Assembly (NCBI GenBank): GCA_024276605.1
Contig: JAJRWX010000087.1
Coordinates: 1-64,000, forward strand
Length of the DNA stretch: 64,000 bases
Direction of reading: 5' to 3'
Source of the DNA: Planctomycetota bacterium
GTDB taxonomy: Bacteria; Planctomycetota; Phycisphaerae; UBA1845
How positions within the stretch are numbered: the stretch's first letter is position 1; every line of letters begins with the position of its first letter. The notes beneath the pieces were generated by a model. That model searched no databases, had not been told where the DNA came from, and saw only the letters and a program-made list of their open reading frames with translations. Of this stretch, positions 9,409-19,006 are shown piece after piece. Made by a program: the position numbers and the translations under genes.

Positions 9409-10653
9409 CTAACCACCGACCGATTGCATAAGCGATACGAGCGGCATAAACAAGGCGAGCACAATAAACCCAACAATACCACCCAGTACGATCACCATGA
9501 CCGGCTCTAACAGTGAGATAAGCCCCCCCACTGCGGTATCGACATCATCATCGTATCCGTCAGCGATTTTGAGTAGCATTTTATCGAGATCACCCGTCTC
9601 CTCACCAACGTCAATCATGTTGGTTACTAAGGCATCGCATACATGGGCCTGCCGTAAAGGTGCGGCAAAAGTTTCACCCTCGCGAATAGAGTCGTGAACT
9701 TTTCCCAGGGCACGCGCATAGACTTCGCTTCCGGAAGTATCTTTGGTGATATTGATGGCTTCCAGAATGGGTACACCGGCTGTAATGAGCGTTCCAAGCG
9801 TACGGGTAAAACGCGCGATGGAAGTTTTTTGAATCAGCGTGCCTACACCCGGTATTTTCAGCGCGATAAAATCGCTGGCGTACTTACCTCCCTTGGATGA
9901 GCGTATCGCCTTAAATGCAGTAAATATAAGTATCGGCCCCACAAAAAGCCATGCCCACCCAGGCAGCGGTTTGCCGTTTGCGAAAAAATCGGAACCATTG
10001 AGCAAAATCATAGTAATAGCCGGGAGTTCCGTATCGAAGTCGTTGAAGATCTGGCTAAACTTTGGGATAACGAAAACCATAATACCAGAGACAATACCCA
10101 CAGCGAACATCACAACCGCAGCTGGATAAATCATCGCACTGGTGACTTTACTCTTTAACTTTTGGGCTTTTTCTTTGAACTCCGCCAGCCGTTGTAAAAT
10201 AACATCCAACACACCACCAGTCTCGCCTGCAGCGACCATGTTGACATACAAACGGTCAAATGCCTTGGGATGGCGAGCGAAGGCCTCCGAAAGTGTAGAG
10301 CCACCTTCGATATCAGTAGCCACGGTACCTAGAATGTTTTTCAATGCACCGGGTTTTTGTTGTTCTTCCAGGATGCGCAAGCTTCGTAGAATCGGTAGGC
10401 CGGCGTCCTGGAGGGTGGATAGTTGCCGGGTAAGTTGCGTGAGCGCTTTTACACTTATTCTACCTGTTTTGATTTTTGCTTTTTTACCGCTGGCAGCGGC
10501 GATCTTGGCTTTAGCACCTTTCTCGCGGATGCGGGTGGGGAAATAGCCTAAGCTTCGAATTTTGGCCAGCGCGTCTTCGGTAGACAGCGCTTCGACCTCA
10601 TCCTTGACCTCTTGCCCGGCCTGGTTCATCGCTTCATAGGCAAATGTAGACAT
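9409..10653 (-). CDS. pilC: Type IV filament platform protein PilC/GspF, cluster I
   Basis: 414 residues. It has two GspF domains (about residues 75-195 and 275-400), each ending in hydrophobic helices, with the family motifs LPILRSLRILEE and GVPILEAINITKD. PilC/GspF is the inner-membrane platform on which the assembly ATPase acts to add pilin subunits. A 60-residue N-terminal region (STFAYEAMNQ...) is the usual PilC-type extension. It lies between the second PilB gene and five pseudopilin genes. Confidence 0.96.
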   Translation of the reverse strand: MSTFAYEAMNQAGQEVKDEVEALSTEDALAKIRSLGYFPTRIREKGAKAKIAAASGKKAKIKTGRISVKALTQLTRQLSTLQDAGLPILRSLRILEEQQKPGALKNILGTVATDIEGGSTLSEAFARHPKAFDRLYVNMVAAGETGGVLDVILQRLAEFKEKAQKLKSKVTSAMIYPAAVVMFAVGIVSGIMVFVIPKFSQIFNDFDTELPAITMILLNGSDFFANGKPLPGWAWLFVGPILIFTAFKAIRSSKGGKYASDFIALKIPGVGTLIQKTSIARFTRTLGTLITAGVPILEAINITKDTSGSEVYARALGKVHDSIREGETFAAPLRQAHVCDALVTNMIDVGEETGDLDKMLLKIADGYDDDVDTAVGGLISLLEPVMVIVLGGIVGFIVLALFMPLVSLMQSVGG

Positions 10654-10728
10654 ATCCTAAGTTCCGATTACAGATAGTTCGCCACCAATAGCAACATAAT
10701 GCTATGCCCTACCGCAAGTACCGACCAA

Positions 10729-12534
10729 CTACGATTCCGTGATAGTTTCCTTAACCACTTCATCCAACGATGTGTGGCCGTTATAAATCGCCATCAGTCC
10801 GGATTCACGCAATGTACGCATGCCTGCTTTCAGAGCTTCCCGTCTCAAAACATCCGTAGAAGCATGCTCCATAATATGACCGCGCAACGCATCATTCATC
10901 GGCATAACCTCATACAATGCAAGCCGGCCTCGATACCCTGTATTATTACAATAATCACAGCCCTTACCATAATAAAAAGGTCGCTCACCCACATCCTCAG
11001 GCGTGAGCGCCAGTTGAAAGAGCTGATCCTCGCTCGGCATATACTTTTCTTTACAGTTGGCACAAATCTTTCTTACCAGACGTTGAGCAACTATGGCTTC
11101 GAGCGTAGCCGTGATCAAAAACGGCTCAAGCCCCAGGTCGACCAACCGGGCGATCGTAGAGGGAGCATCGTTAGTATGAAGTGTCGTAAAGACCAAGTGT
11201 CCCGTCAACGCCGCCTGGACGCTGATTTGGGCGGTTTCCAGGTCACGAATCTCACCCACCAGTATCACATCGGGATCCTGACGTAAGAAGGAGCGTAGCG
11301 CTTTGGCGAAGGTAAAACCGAGATTCACACGAATTTGGCACTGCACCAACCCGTCAATATCATATTCCACCGGATCCTCAGCCGTTAGAATTTTCTCTTC
11401 CGGCTTATTGAGTTCTCGAAGGGCAGCATACAACGTCGTCGTTTTTCCTGAACCGGTAGGCCCGGTGTTAATGATGACGCCGTTGGGCTTGTGGATAAGC
11501 TGTCGGAATATTTTCAGGTCATCATCCAACATCCCGAGCTTGTGCAAATCGAGCGATACGGCGCCGCGATCAAGAATACGAAGCACCACACTTTCGCCAA
11601 ACATCGTAGGTAAAATACTCACGCGAAGATCAATCGGATTACCGGCAACTTGAAGTTCAATACGCCCGTCTTGTGGCAGTCGACGTTCAGCGATGTCCAG
11701 GCTAGCCATAACTTTAATACGTGAGGAAATGGCGAGGGCAATATATTTAGGCGGAGGAACCATCTCATACAACACGCCATCAATACGATAGCGCATCTTG
11801 AACTCATCCTCAAACGGTTCAAAGTGAATATCCGCAGCTTTATCTTTAATGGCCTGTAGCAGTACTAGATTAAGCAACTTCTTAACCGGATTTGACTCAG
11901 ATAATTCTTTGAGGTCTTGTAAGTCAATACTATCACCACGACCTTGAAACTTGGAGAGATCGTCGTCATCGCCAAGCTCGTCGATCAAATTGGTGATCGA
12001 GTCTTGTTCATCATCGGAATAATATCGATCCAAGGCTGCTTGCAGTTCGTCCGGTTTGCAAATGTAAGGAACAATGTCGAAGCCGAGCAGCGTTTTCAGG
12101 TCATCCGTGGCGATGAAGTTATCAGGATTATCCAAAGCCAACGACAGACGTTTTCGTTCTTCATCATATTCAAATCCGATCGCACGGTAGGTTTGCGCCA
12201 TCTGAGCTGTAACCAGCGCAATCACCTCAGGCCCAATATCAAGTTTGCCCAACGCGACACGTTCCATGCCGTTTTGGGCGGCTAAGGCAAGCGTTAAATC
12301 CTCTTCAGTGATATAGCCTAACTCAACAAGAATAGCGCCGATCGGGCCTCGCTGTTGTTTTTGTATATCCAGTGCTTCTTGAACCTGCGACCGTTTGAGT
12401 TTGCCCATCTTGATGAGCACGCGCCCTATCTGTCTACCGCGCAACTGCTCGACAGGAATAGGTCTTCCCGATCGCGATGCCCGCCCGCTGGATGAACCTG
12501 TTGATCTGGTGGATGATGTTTCACTCATGATCAC
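10729..12534 (-). CDS. pilB: PilB/GspE-type assembly ATPase, cluster I (second copy)
   Basis: 601 residues. There is a short Ser/Arg-rich N-terminus, then an MshEN-like region (about residues 28-100) with IGRVLIKMG...VQEAL and IGAILVELG...LALAAQ, similar to c-di-GMP-binding repeats. The ATPase core has Walker A GPTGSGKTTTLYAAL, an Asp box and a Walker B-like region around LVGEIRD. The zinc-binding CxxC pairs are CANC and CDYC. It powers subunit addition at the inner membrane. The GTG start at 12534 overlaps the PilT stop (GTGA); an ATG at 12528 is equally possible. Confidence 0.95.
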   Translation of the reverse strand: MIMSETSSTRSTGSSSGRASRSGRPIPVEQLRGRQIGRVLIKMGKLKRSQVQEALDIQKQQRGPIGAILVELGYITEEDLTLALAAQNGMERVALGKLDIGPEVIALVTAQMAQTYRAIGFEYDEERKRLSLALDNPDNFIATDDLKTLLGFDIVPYICKPDELQAALDRYYSDDEQDSITNLIDELGDDDDLSKFQGRGDSIDLQDLKELSESNPVKKLLNLVLLQAIKDKAADIHFEPFEDEFKMRYRIDGVLYEMVPPPKYIALAISSRIKVMASLDIAERRLPQDGRIELQVAGNPIDLRVSILPTMFGESVVLRILDRGAVSLDLHKLGMLDDDLKIFRQLIHKPNGVIINTGPTGSGKTTTLYAALRELNKPEEKILTAEDPVEYDIDGLVQCQIRVNLGFTFAKALRSFLRQDPDVILVGEIRDLETAQISVQAALTGHLVFTTLHTNDAPSTIARLVDLGLEPFLITATLEAIVAQRLVRKICANCKEKYMPSEDQLFQLALTPEDVGERPFYYGKGCDYCNNTGYRGRLALYEVMPMNDALRGHIMEHASTDVLRREALKAGMRTLRESGLMAIYNGHTSLDEVVKETITES

Positions 12535-13661
12535 TTCGCTGAATCGTTGTCCTCTTTGTCTTCATCTTGGCCTGATTGGGCGACATTCATACCACGCATA
12601 TGTGCATCGATTTTATCCTGCATAACCCCGGTATGCCTGGAACGATCTACGGCATCTTCAGCGGAAATAGTGCCTTTGCTATAGAGATTCCACAAATGCT
12701 CATCCAATAATTGCATACCGTATTTCTTACCTGTTTGAATGGCTGAGTCGATTCGAAAGGTTTTGTTTTCACGAACCAGATTAGCGATCGCAGGTGTCAT
12801 CACCATAAACTCATAGGCTGCGACCATGCCCTTAGGTTGTCGCGGCATCAGTGCTTGCGACAATACCGCAATCAGGTTTGTGGATAGTTGCACACGAATT
12901 TGTTCCTGAGCATTGGTAGGAAACGCATCTACAATACGCGTAATCGTACCCTGGCAACCGGTGGTATGCAGCGTGGAGAACACCAAGTGACCCGTCTCAG
13001 CGGCGCGAACCGCAGATTCGATGGTCTCCAAGTCACGCAACTCGCCAACCAGAATCACATCAGGATCCTGTCGTAGCACACGACGTAAAGCCTCCGAAAA
13101 ACTGGGTGTATCCGTACCAATCTCACGCTGGTTAATCAGTGATTTTTTGTGCGTATGATAGTACTCGATCGGGTCTTCCATGGTGACAATGTGGCGATCG
13201 AGGTTGGTGTTGATAAAATTGATCATCGCAGCCAGGGTCGTGGTTTTGCCCGATCCCGTAGGCCCGGTGACCAAGAATAAGCCACGAGGTCGCCTGCATA
13301 AACCGCCAATAAGTTCAGGTAAACCAATATCCTGAAAAGATAGTAGCTTCGATGGAATCAACCGAAGTACAAGCGTTGTGTTGCCTTTTTGCTTAAATAT
13401 ATTGACACGGAATCGACCCTGATCACCAAACCCAAAACCAAAGTCCGTCGAACCCTCCTCTTGCAGCTCCTGTTGGTTGCGCTCAGGGCAAATGGCCTTC
13501 ATGAGGGCTACCGTATCCTCCGGTTCGAGCACTTTTGTTTCCAACGAACGTAGATGACCATGCAACCGAATGACGGGGGGGCGCCCAACCGACAGGTGTA
13601 AGTCGGAAGAACCCTGCTTGATAACCGTTTCAAGCAGTCGGTCAATATGAATCGTCGCCAT
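12531..13661 (-). CDS. pilT: Pilus retraction ATPase PilT
   Basis: 376 residues, the usual PilT length. Visible are the N-terminal LLETVIKQGSSDLHLSVGRPP, Walker A GPTGSGKTTTLAAM, a Walker B-type segment around LVGELRD and the C-terminal AIANLVRENKTF element, the PilT signature. It lacks the tetracysteine of PilB. It depolymerises pili for twitching or uptake. It is placed between two PilB genes and overlaps the second. Its presence argues that cluster I builds a retractable pilus rather than a pure secretion pseudopilus. Confidence 0.95.
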   Translation of the reverse strand: MATIHIDRLLETVIKQGSSDLHLSVGRPPVIRLHGHLRSLETKVLEPEDTVALMKAICPERNQQELQEEGSTDFGFGFGDQGRFRVNIFKQKGNTTLVLRLIPSKLLSFQDIGLPELIGGLCRRPRGLFLVTGPTGSGKTTTLAAMINFINTNLDRHIVTMEDPIEYYHTHKKSLINQREIGTDTPSFSEALRRVLRQDPDVILVGELRDLETIESAVRAAETGHLVFSTLHTTGCQGTITRIVDAFPTNAQEQIRVQLSTNLIAVLSQALMPRQPKGMVAAYEFMVMTPAIANLVRENKTFRIDSAIQTGKKYGMQLLDEHLWNLYSKGTISAEDAVDRSRHTGVMQDKIDAHMRGMNVAQSGQDEDKEDNDSAK

Positions 13662-13751
13662 GTCACTCTATCCTTCGCGCATTTGGGCAAAACGCCCATG
13701 TTTTATCATCACTCAACAAGCGACACACCATGCCCAGCCACGCGCTTACAT

Positions 13752-15473
13752 TTAGTCAATTGCTAAACCCTCGGCCTGCGTAATACGCAGCAGATCCTCC
13801 GGCGTGGTTATGCCCCGAAGAATCTTATCCTTCCCATCCTCAAGTAAAGATTTCATGCCCGCACGCTTCGCTGCAGCTCTTACTTCGCTGGTGGGTGCTT
13901 TCTTGAAAGCTAGTTCGCGCATTTCCGTACTCAATACCACCATCTCAAAGATACCAAGTCGGCCCCGGTACCCACTATTGCCACATCGCTGACAACCCGC
14001 ACCTTTGTAAATCATTTTGCCGGCAAGTTCATCCTCAGTGAATCCCAGTTGCTTGAGGGTTTGTGAATCAGGATTCGTATCTTCCGTTTTACATTCAGAG
14101 CAAATCACCCGCACCAATCGCTGGGCCATGATGGCCTGGATCGCACTAGCGACCAAGAACGGCTTGATGCCCATATCAATAAGTCGTGTAATCGCAGAGG
14201 GTGCGTCGTTGGTATGTAGCGTACTAAACACCAAGTGACCGGTTAGCGCCGCCTGTATGGCTACGTCACCCACTTCACGGTCTCGAATTTCACCCACTAA
14301 AATGATATTAGGCGCCTGGCGCAGCATAGACCGCAAAATAGTGGAAAAACTCAGCCCAATATCCTCTTTAACCTGACACTGGTTCATACCTGTAAAGTTG
14401 TACTCAACCGGATCCTCAGCGGTGATAATCTTCATATCTGGACGATTGAGTTCCTGCAGCGCAGCATATAGCGTGGTCGTCTTCCCAGACCCCGTAGGAC
14501 CGGTGACGAGAAAGATGCCATTAGGCTGTTTAATAATTTCCGTAAATATTTTGTAATCCGCATCACCAAAACCCAGCGCCGTAATACCAACCTTTACGGA
14601 ATCAGGTCGAAGGATACGCAGTACTATGCTCTCACCGTGATAAGAAGGCAGACAACTAACACGAAAGTCGATCGGTGAACCGGCGACTTTTAATTTGATA
14701 CGCCCGTCCGTGGGGAGGCGCCTTTCGCCAATGTCGATCCCAGCCATAATCTTAAATCGTGTAATCACTGAGCCTTGCATGCTCTTGGGAATATCGTCAC
14801 GAACGTGACATACTCCGTCGATACGGTATCGTACGCGCACACGATCCGCCATCGATTCAATATGAATATCACTCGCCCGACTGTGACAAGCCTCAGTGAT
14901 AATCAGGTTCACTAAACGAATGATGGGAGCATCGGCATCCTCTTCATCCACCGTGTCGCCGACTCCCTCTTCATCGGGCGCTTCCTGGTCGATACTGGCC
15001 ATAGTCTGCGACAAGACATCGCCTTCAGGATTGACAAATTTATCGATGAATCGTTTCACTTTCCCCACCGGCGCCAGTGTGGGAACAATTCGTTTGTTCA
15101 ATCGAAAATGTAACAAGTCAAGCGTTTCGAGATCCAACGGGTCTGTCATGACGATCTTTAGCTTATCTCCATCCATACCCAGAGGCAGAACCAGATAGTC
15201 TTCGATCATTTTCGTAGGAATCAAATTTAGCGCATCACGGTCGACGGCATGGCCATCCAGATTGATATACTCCCATCCAAACTGATCAGCCAAAGCCTCT
15301 GCTACGATGTCTTCATCACAAAGCTCAAGCTCGATAAGCGATTCACCGATTCGTTTGCCATGCTCCATCCCATACTCAAGGGCCTGTGTGACACCTTGGT
15401 CCGATACCGCACCGCGATCCACGAGCATTTCACCAAGTTTTTTGCGCCGCTTAGCCATTTCTTCCGAAGTCAT
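13752..15473 (-). CDS. pilB: PilB/GspE-type assembly ATPase, cluster I (first copy)
   Basis: 573 residues. The MshEN-like N-terminus (about residues 10-150) contains LGEMLVDRGAVSDQGV and RIGESLIELELCDEDI...ALADQ. It is followed by the ATPase domain with SDIHIES, Walker A GPTGSGKTTTLYAAL, an Asp box and LVGEIRDREV. The zinc site is CSEC plus CQRC. It is clearly paralogous to the gene at 10729-12534, but the N-terminal repeats match the c-di-GMP consensus less well. It is first in the cluster, about 90 bases upstream of pilT. Confidence 0.95.
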   Translation of the reverse strand: MTSEEMAKRRKKLGEMLVDRGAVSDQGVTQALEYGMEHGKRIGESLIELELCDEDIVAEALADQFGWEYINLDGHAVDRDALNLIPTKMIEDYLVLPLGMDGDKLKIVMTDPLDLETLDLLHFRLNKRIVPTLAPVGKVKRFIDKFVNPEGDVLSQTMASIDQEAPDEEGVGDTVDEEDADAPIIRLVNLIITEACHSRASDIHIESMADRVRVRYRIDGVCHVRDDIPKSMQGSVITRFKIMAGIDIGERRLPTDGRIKLKVAGSPIDFRVSCLPSYHGESIVLRILRPDSVKVGITALGFGDADYKIFTEIIKQPNGIFLVTGPTGSGKTTTLYAALQELNRPDMKIITAEDPVEYNFTGMNQCQVKEDIGLSFSTILRSMLRQAPNIILVGEIRDREVGDVAIQAALTGHLVFSTLHTNDAPSAITRLIDMGIKPFLVASAIQAIMAQRLVRVICSECKTEDTNPDSQTLKQLGFTEDELAGKMIYKGAGCQRCGNSGYRGRLGIFEMVVLSTEMRELAFKKAPTSEVRAAAKRAGMKSLLEDGKDKILRGITTPEDLLRITQAEGLAID

Positions 15474-15912
15474 CCCCGTTTTAAGGTACGATTCCCCATC
15501 GCCAAAACAGCAACTCTGTTCGCAAGGCTTAGGCTAACCCCTTGAAACGAATTGCCACCCAACGATATTAAGGGTTTTTTGACTTCGATTCAACCTACCA
15601 GACCCGGTCATTCACTATGTTCGATGCAAGCGATTAACATCACGATGCACCATACCCCTGAATGACCACACAAGCACCTCGAACGCTTAACATACCTAAA
15701 CCCTCGCCGTCACCAACGTCCGAAGTACCCCCAGGCCCTATAATCACCGGCTGTAAACCTAGGCTGGCCTCACTCTGATACGATCGTCCAAGCATAGTAT
15801 TGACTTCACGTCAGTTGGCGCCAACAAAAGATAGCTGTACAACACTAGTTCAGCCACACACGAGTTTCATGTGCGACTGGCAACTGTTCAGTCATAGGGG
15901 GAACAGAAGCTG
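15474..15912. other. Intergenic region between divergent genes
   Basis: This is the divergent space between cluster I pilB (minus) and the metzincin-like lipoprotein gene (plus), so promoters of both are expected here. No convincing -10/-35 pair, hairpin or repeat could be named. Confidence 0.4.
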
Positions 15913-16722
15913 ATGACCCTAGGAGGACATCACTATTTTCGCTTGGCTAAGCGTTTAGGCGTAGCTTTGATTAGCCTGGTTTCGACGACCGGTTGCGGGA
16001 CTATCTCTACAGACCCCGCCGCCGTAAGACCATTGGCTGGCAAGTGTAGCCGACTGGCCTCGGCAAATCCGGAGAACACCATGCTCATTGCGCTTGAATG
16101 GGGTGGTGGAACATCCGGGATTTATCCTGCTGAAATCCTCGACGGGATCGACCTATCAGCCTTCAATCTCCAAGAAGGCGGTACGCTGGCAGACCGCAGC
16201 GAACTATTCGAACAACGCCTCACTGATCAAATCAACCAGATTTATTGCGATTGGCAACAGATCAATGTTTTGGTGCTCAACGGTAACGACGTCAATTTCT
16301 ATAACGCCGATACCAAGGTACTGCTTACACAGGCCGTTCGACCCGACGGGCGCATGGACATCGGCGAGGCTGAGTATGATCCTTGTGACGTGCAGCGCGA
16401 TAATGATGCCGTCATTTTTGGTGAACGTATACGCCAACTCGCGGGCACATACACCTTCGACGAATGGGTCAATGTTTTTGCCAACGTCACCGCCCACGAA
16501 ATCGCCCACACGTTAGGCTATGCACATATCAGCCGCGAAAATCGTCCGGATGGACCCGGCGCACCGTACGTTGAGCTTATGTTGGACCGCCATACGATGA
16601 AGGAGATGCGCCGCGAGCATCGCTTTGTCGCACCCCAAACAAATTGCCCCAACGAAACATCCGCATTTCTTAGTGCGGGCACGACACGCGATACGGACGT
16701 CAGCTTTTCTTTCGGTAGATAA
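15913..16722 (+). CDS. Metzincin-like zinc metalloprotease, probable lipoprotein
   Basis: 269 residues. The N-terminal hydrophobic segment ends STTGC with Cys at residue 28, a possible though imperfect lipobox. The signature HEIAHTLGYAH (residues 195-205) matches the metzincin zinc site HExxHxxGxxH, with Glu196 as catalytic base. A Met about 20 residues later (LMLDRH) is a candidate Met-turn. The remainder has no recognised domain. It would act on the cell surface or in the periplasm. It converges on the RNase E/G gene with 21 bases between the stops. Substrate unknown. Confidence 0.8.
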   Translation: MTLGGHHYFRLAKRLGVALISLVSTTGCGTISTDPAAVRPLAGKCSRLASANPENTMLIALEWGGGTSGIYPAEILDGIDLSAFNLQEGGTLADRSELFEQRLTDQINQIYCDWQQINVLVLNGNDVNFYNADTKVLLTQAVRPDGRMDIGEAEYDPCDVQRDNDAVIFGERIRQLAGTYTFDEWVNVFANVTAHEIAHTLGYAHISRENRPDGPGAPYVELMLDRHTMKEMRREHRFVAPQTNCPNETSAFLSAGTTRDTDVSFSFGR

Positions 16723-16743
16723 ACAAACCGACGATCCAAGAGG

Positions 16744-18966
16744 TCATAACGATCTATCCGATAACGCAACACGGGCCGGATTGGCATGTTCATCAAGAAA
16801 CATGTATTCCACCTGATCGCTCGTAAACGACACTTCTCCACGAATATGGATAGGTTTACGAGATTCTTCTTCAAGTTGATGTAGTGCCGATCTCTTGTCA
16901 TTTAGTAGCAGAAAGGCTACAGCGTTTGATACTGAAACATGAATGGTTTTAACAGCGGGCTTATGAGCCACTAGTTGAATACTACGCATGACATCAAGCA
17001 CAACGGAATTAGGGGTCTTCACCACGCCGCCGCCTCGACACTGCGGACAATCAGTGTATATGTTTCGCTTCATGGAAGGACCGTTACGCTGCCGGGTGAT
17101 TTCAATCAATCCGAACGCACTCATCCGCAAAATACGGGCACGCTCTTTGTGTTCCTTCAAGGCATTGCGCAGGGCACGCTCTACGCCGCGTTTGTTTCGA
17201 TCTAACCGCATATCCACAAAGTCGCAGACAATTAGCCCGCCCAGATCGCGCAATCGAAGTTGCCTGGCGATTTCTTCCGCCGCTTCTACATTCAAACGAT
17301 AAGCGCTTTCTTCGGCATCTTTGATAGCACGAGATCGCCCGCTGTTGACGTCGATAGCCACCAAGGCCTCCGTCGAATCGATCACCAGTGATCCACCGGA
17401 AGGCAATGGCACATGCCGTTGATTGATTCGTTCAATCTCATCTTCTATGCCCAAACAATGAAACAGCGGTTCATGGCCTTCGTAAAGTTCAAGGCGAACT
17501 TTGGTGCGTGGCATGGCGATCTGCAAAAATTCGCGAACCTTGGTTGCGGTATCCGGTGTATCGATCATGATGCGACGGAAGTCGGTCGAATACACATCAC
17601 GTATGGTGCGCGGCACGAGATCAGACTCACGATACAACTCCGCCGGGGCCTGCATCCCCTTCACCCGATCAACTACTGTTTTCCACAAGCGCTGCAGGTA
17701 GTTCAAATCTCTTTGAAGATCACGCTTGTTTTGCCCAAGCCCCGCCGTTCGCGCGATAAACCCCATATCAGGTGGAAGTGTAAGTTCGTTTAGCATATTG
17801 CGCATATCGCGACGTGCTTCATCATCTTCAATTTTTCGTGACACGCCATGTCGGTCCATACCGGGCATCATCACTAGGTATCTACCGGGAATGGAAAGAT
17901 ACGTCGTCAGCGTCGGCCCCTTCGTGCCTACGCCCTCCTTAATAATTTGCACGATGACTTCCTGCCCTCGCCGAAAACAATTTTGTATCGGAGGCCTTTG
18001 ATGGCGGGGAATTTTCTGCCCGACTTTCTCATGCTCACCTTTGTGATTTGGAAAATACTGGGGTTGCACATCGGAGATATGTAGAAAACCGTTTTTACGC
18101 AATCCAAAATCAATGAAGGCTGCCTGAATACTCGGTTCCACATTCGTGACAATACCTTTGTAAATACTACCCACATGCGATGCCGAAGCAGCCCGCTCGA
18201 TGAACAATTCTTCAAGACGACCGGCGTGCAGTACGGCAATACGACACTCATCCCCATCCGTCGTATTGATCACCATGTCTCGACCCTTGCCCTTTGTCCG
18301 AATAGCTTGACGAACATCCGAAGGAGAACGCAACACGGCATCAATACGATGATCGACTCGTGTAGCCCCCTCCGCTGCCTCAGTTATTTTTTCGGCTTTA
18401 TCAGCAGACGATTGCGTCGTCTCCCTGTCCTGACTCACCGAAGATCCGCGCCGACCACGGGATCGCCCCGAGCGACCGCGTGCCTTACGAGACGAACTCT
18501 TTTGCTCAGTCTTTTGTGGAGCCGTTGCCTCGTCACTCAAAGCAATGCGCTGGTCAGGCGGCGGTGTTTCTTTCGCTGCCATAGGCCGATCAGCGGTGTC
18601 TTTTACTTCTGTTTTACGTTCGCTCAACGTCGGTGCTTCGTCGTCTGTAACCTTGGCTACTTTTTTCTTTCTACCTGCCCTGCGCCGTGGCGTGCGTTGT
18701 GGTTTTTTCTTAGTTTCGTCACCGGACTTCGGCTCAACTACTTTTTTCTTGGTTGTCGAGCGCCGGGCTTTACGCTTTGGCTTAACGACTTCAACAACCT
18801 CAACATCAGTCTGATCCGTTTCAACTACCGGTAGAGAATGATCAGCCGATTCATCAACGGTTTTTTTGGGCAAAACCTTTTTCTTTTTGCCGGCTACGCG
18901 CTTACGTTTGACTGTCTTTGGAGCAACACTACGCTGCTTGTCTAATTGGTTTTCTGGTGATGGCAT
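16744..18966 (-). CDS. rng: Ribonuclease E/G family protein
   Basis: 740 residues. The first ~200 are a Lys/Arg/Ser/Glu-rich low-complexity tail, so here the disordered basic arm is N-terminal rather than C-terminal as in E. coli RNase E. Next come an S1 RNA-binding domain (GSIYKGIVTNVEPSIQAAFI) and the catalytic region with IDVNSGRSRA and GLIVCDFVDM, holding the metal-binding Asp residues. The zinc-link CPQCRGGGV follows. It is an endoribonuclease for mRNA decay and rRNA processing. A DUF2344 gene lies 40 bases upstream, an association common across bacteria. Confidence 0.95.
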   Translation of the reverse strand: MPSPENQLDKQRSVAPKTVKRKRVAGKKKKVLPKKTVDESADHSLPVVETDQTDVEVVEVVKPKRKARRSTTKKKVVEPKSGDETKKKPQRTPRRRAGRKKKVAKVTDDEAPTLSERKTEVKDTADRPMAAKETPPPDQRIALSDEATAPQKTEQKSSSRKARGRSGRSRGRRGSSVSQDRETTQSSADKAEKITEAAEGATRVDHRIDAVLRSPSDVRQAIRTKGKGRDMVINTTDGDECRIAVLHAGRLEELFIERAASASHVGSIYKGIVTNVEPSIQAAFIDFGLRKNGFLHISDVQPQYFPNHKGEHEKVGQKIPRHQRPPIQNCFRRGQEVIVQIIKEGVGTKGPTLTTYLSIPGRYLVMMPGMDRHGVSRKIEDDEARRDMRNMLNELTLPPDMGFIARTAGLGQNKRDLQRDLNYLQRLWKTVVDRVKGMQAPAELYRESDLVPRTIRDVYSTDFRRIMIDTPDTATKVREFLQIAMPRTKVRLELYEGHEPLFHCLGIEDEIERINQRHVPLPSGGSLVIDSTEALVAIDVNSGRSRAIKDAEESAYRLNVEAAEEIARQLRLRDLGGLIVCDFVDMRLDRNKRGVERALRNALKEHKERARILRMSAFGLIEITRQRNGPSMKRNIYTDCPQCRGGGVVKTPNSVVLDVMRSIQLVAHKPAVKTIHVSVSNAVAFLLLNDKRSALHQLEEESRKPIHIRGEVSFTSDQVEYMFLDEHANPARVALSDRSL

Positions 18967-19006
18967 GTATGTACAAACTTTCCTGCAAAGCTATGTTAGA
19001 ACATGC

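Noticed and set aside
18175-18834. 219-codon plus-strand frame over the RNase E/G N-terminal region
   Set aside because: It arises opposite a biased Lys/Arg-rich coding region; no domain or start signal.
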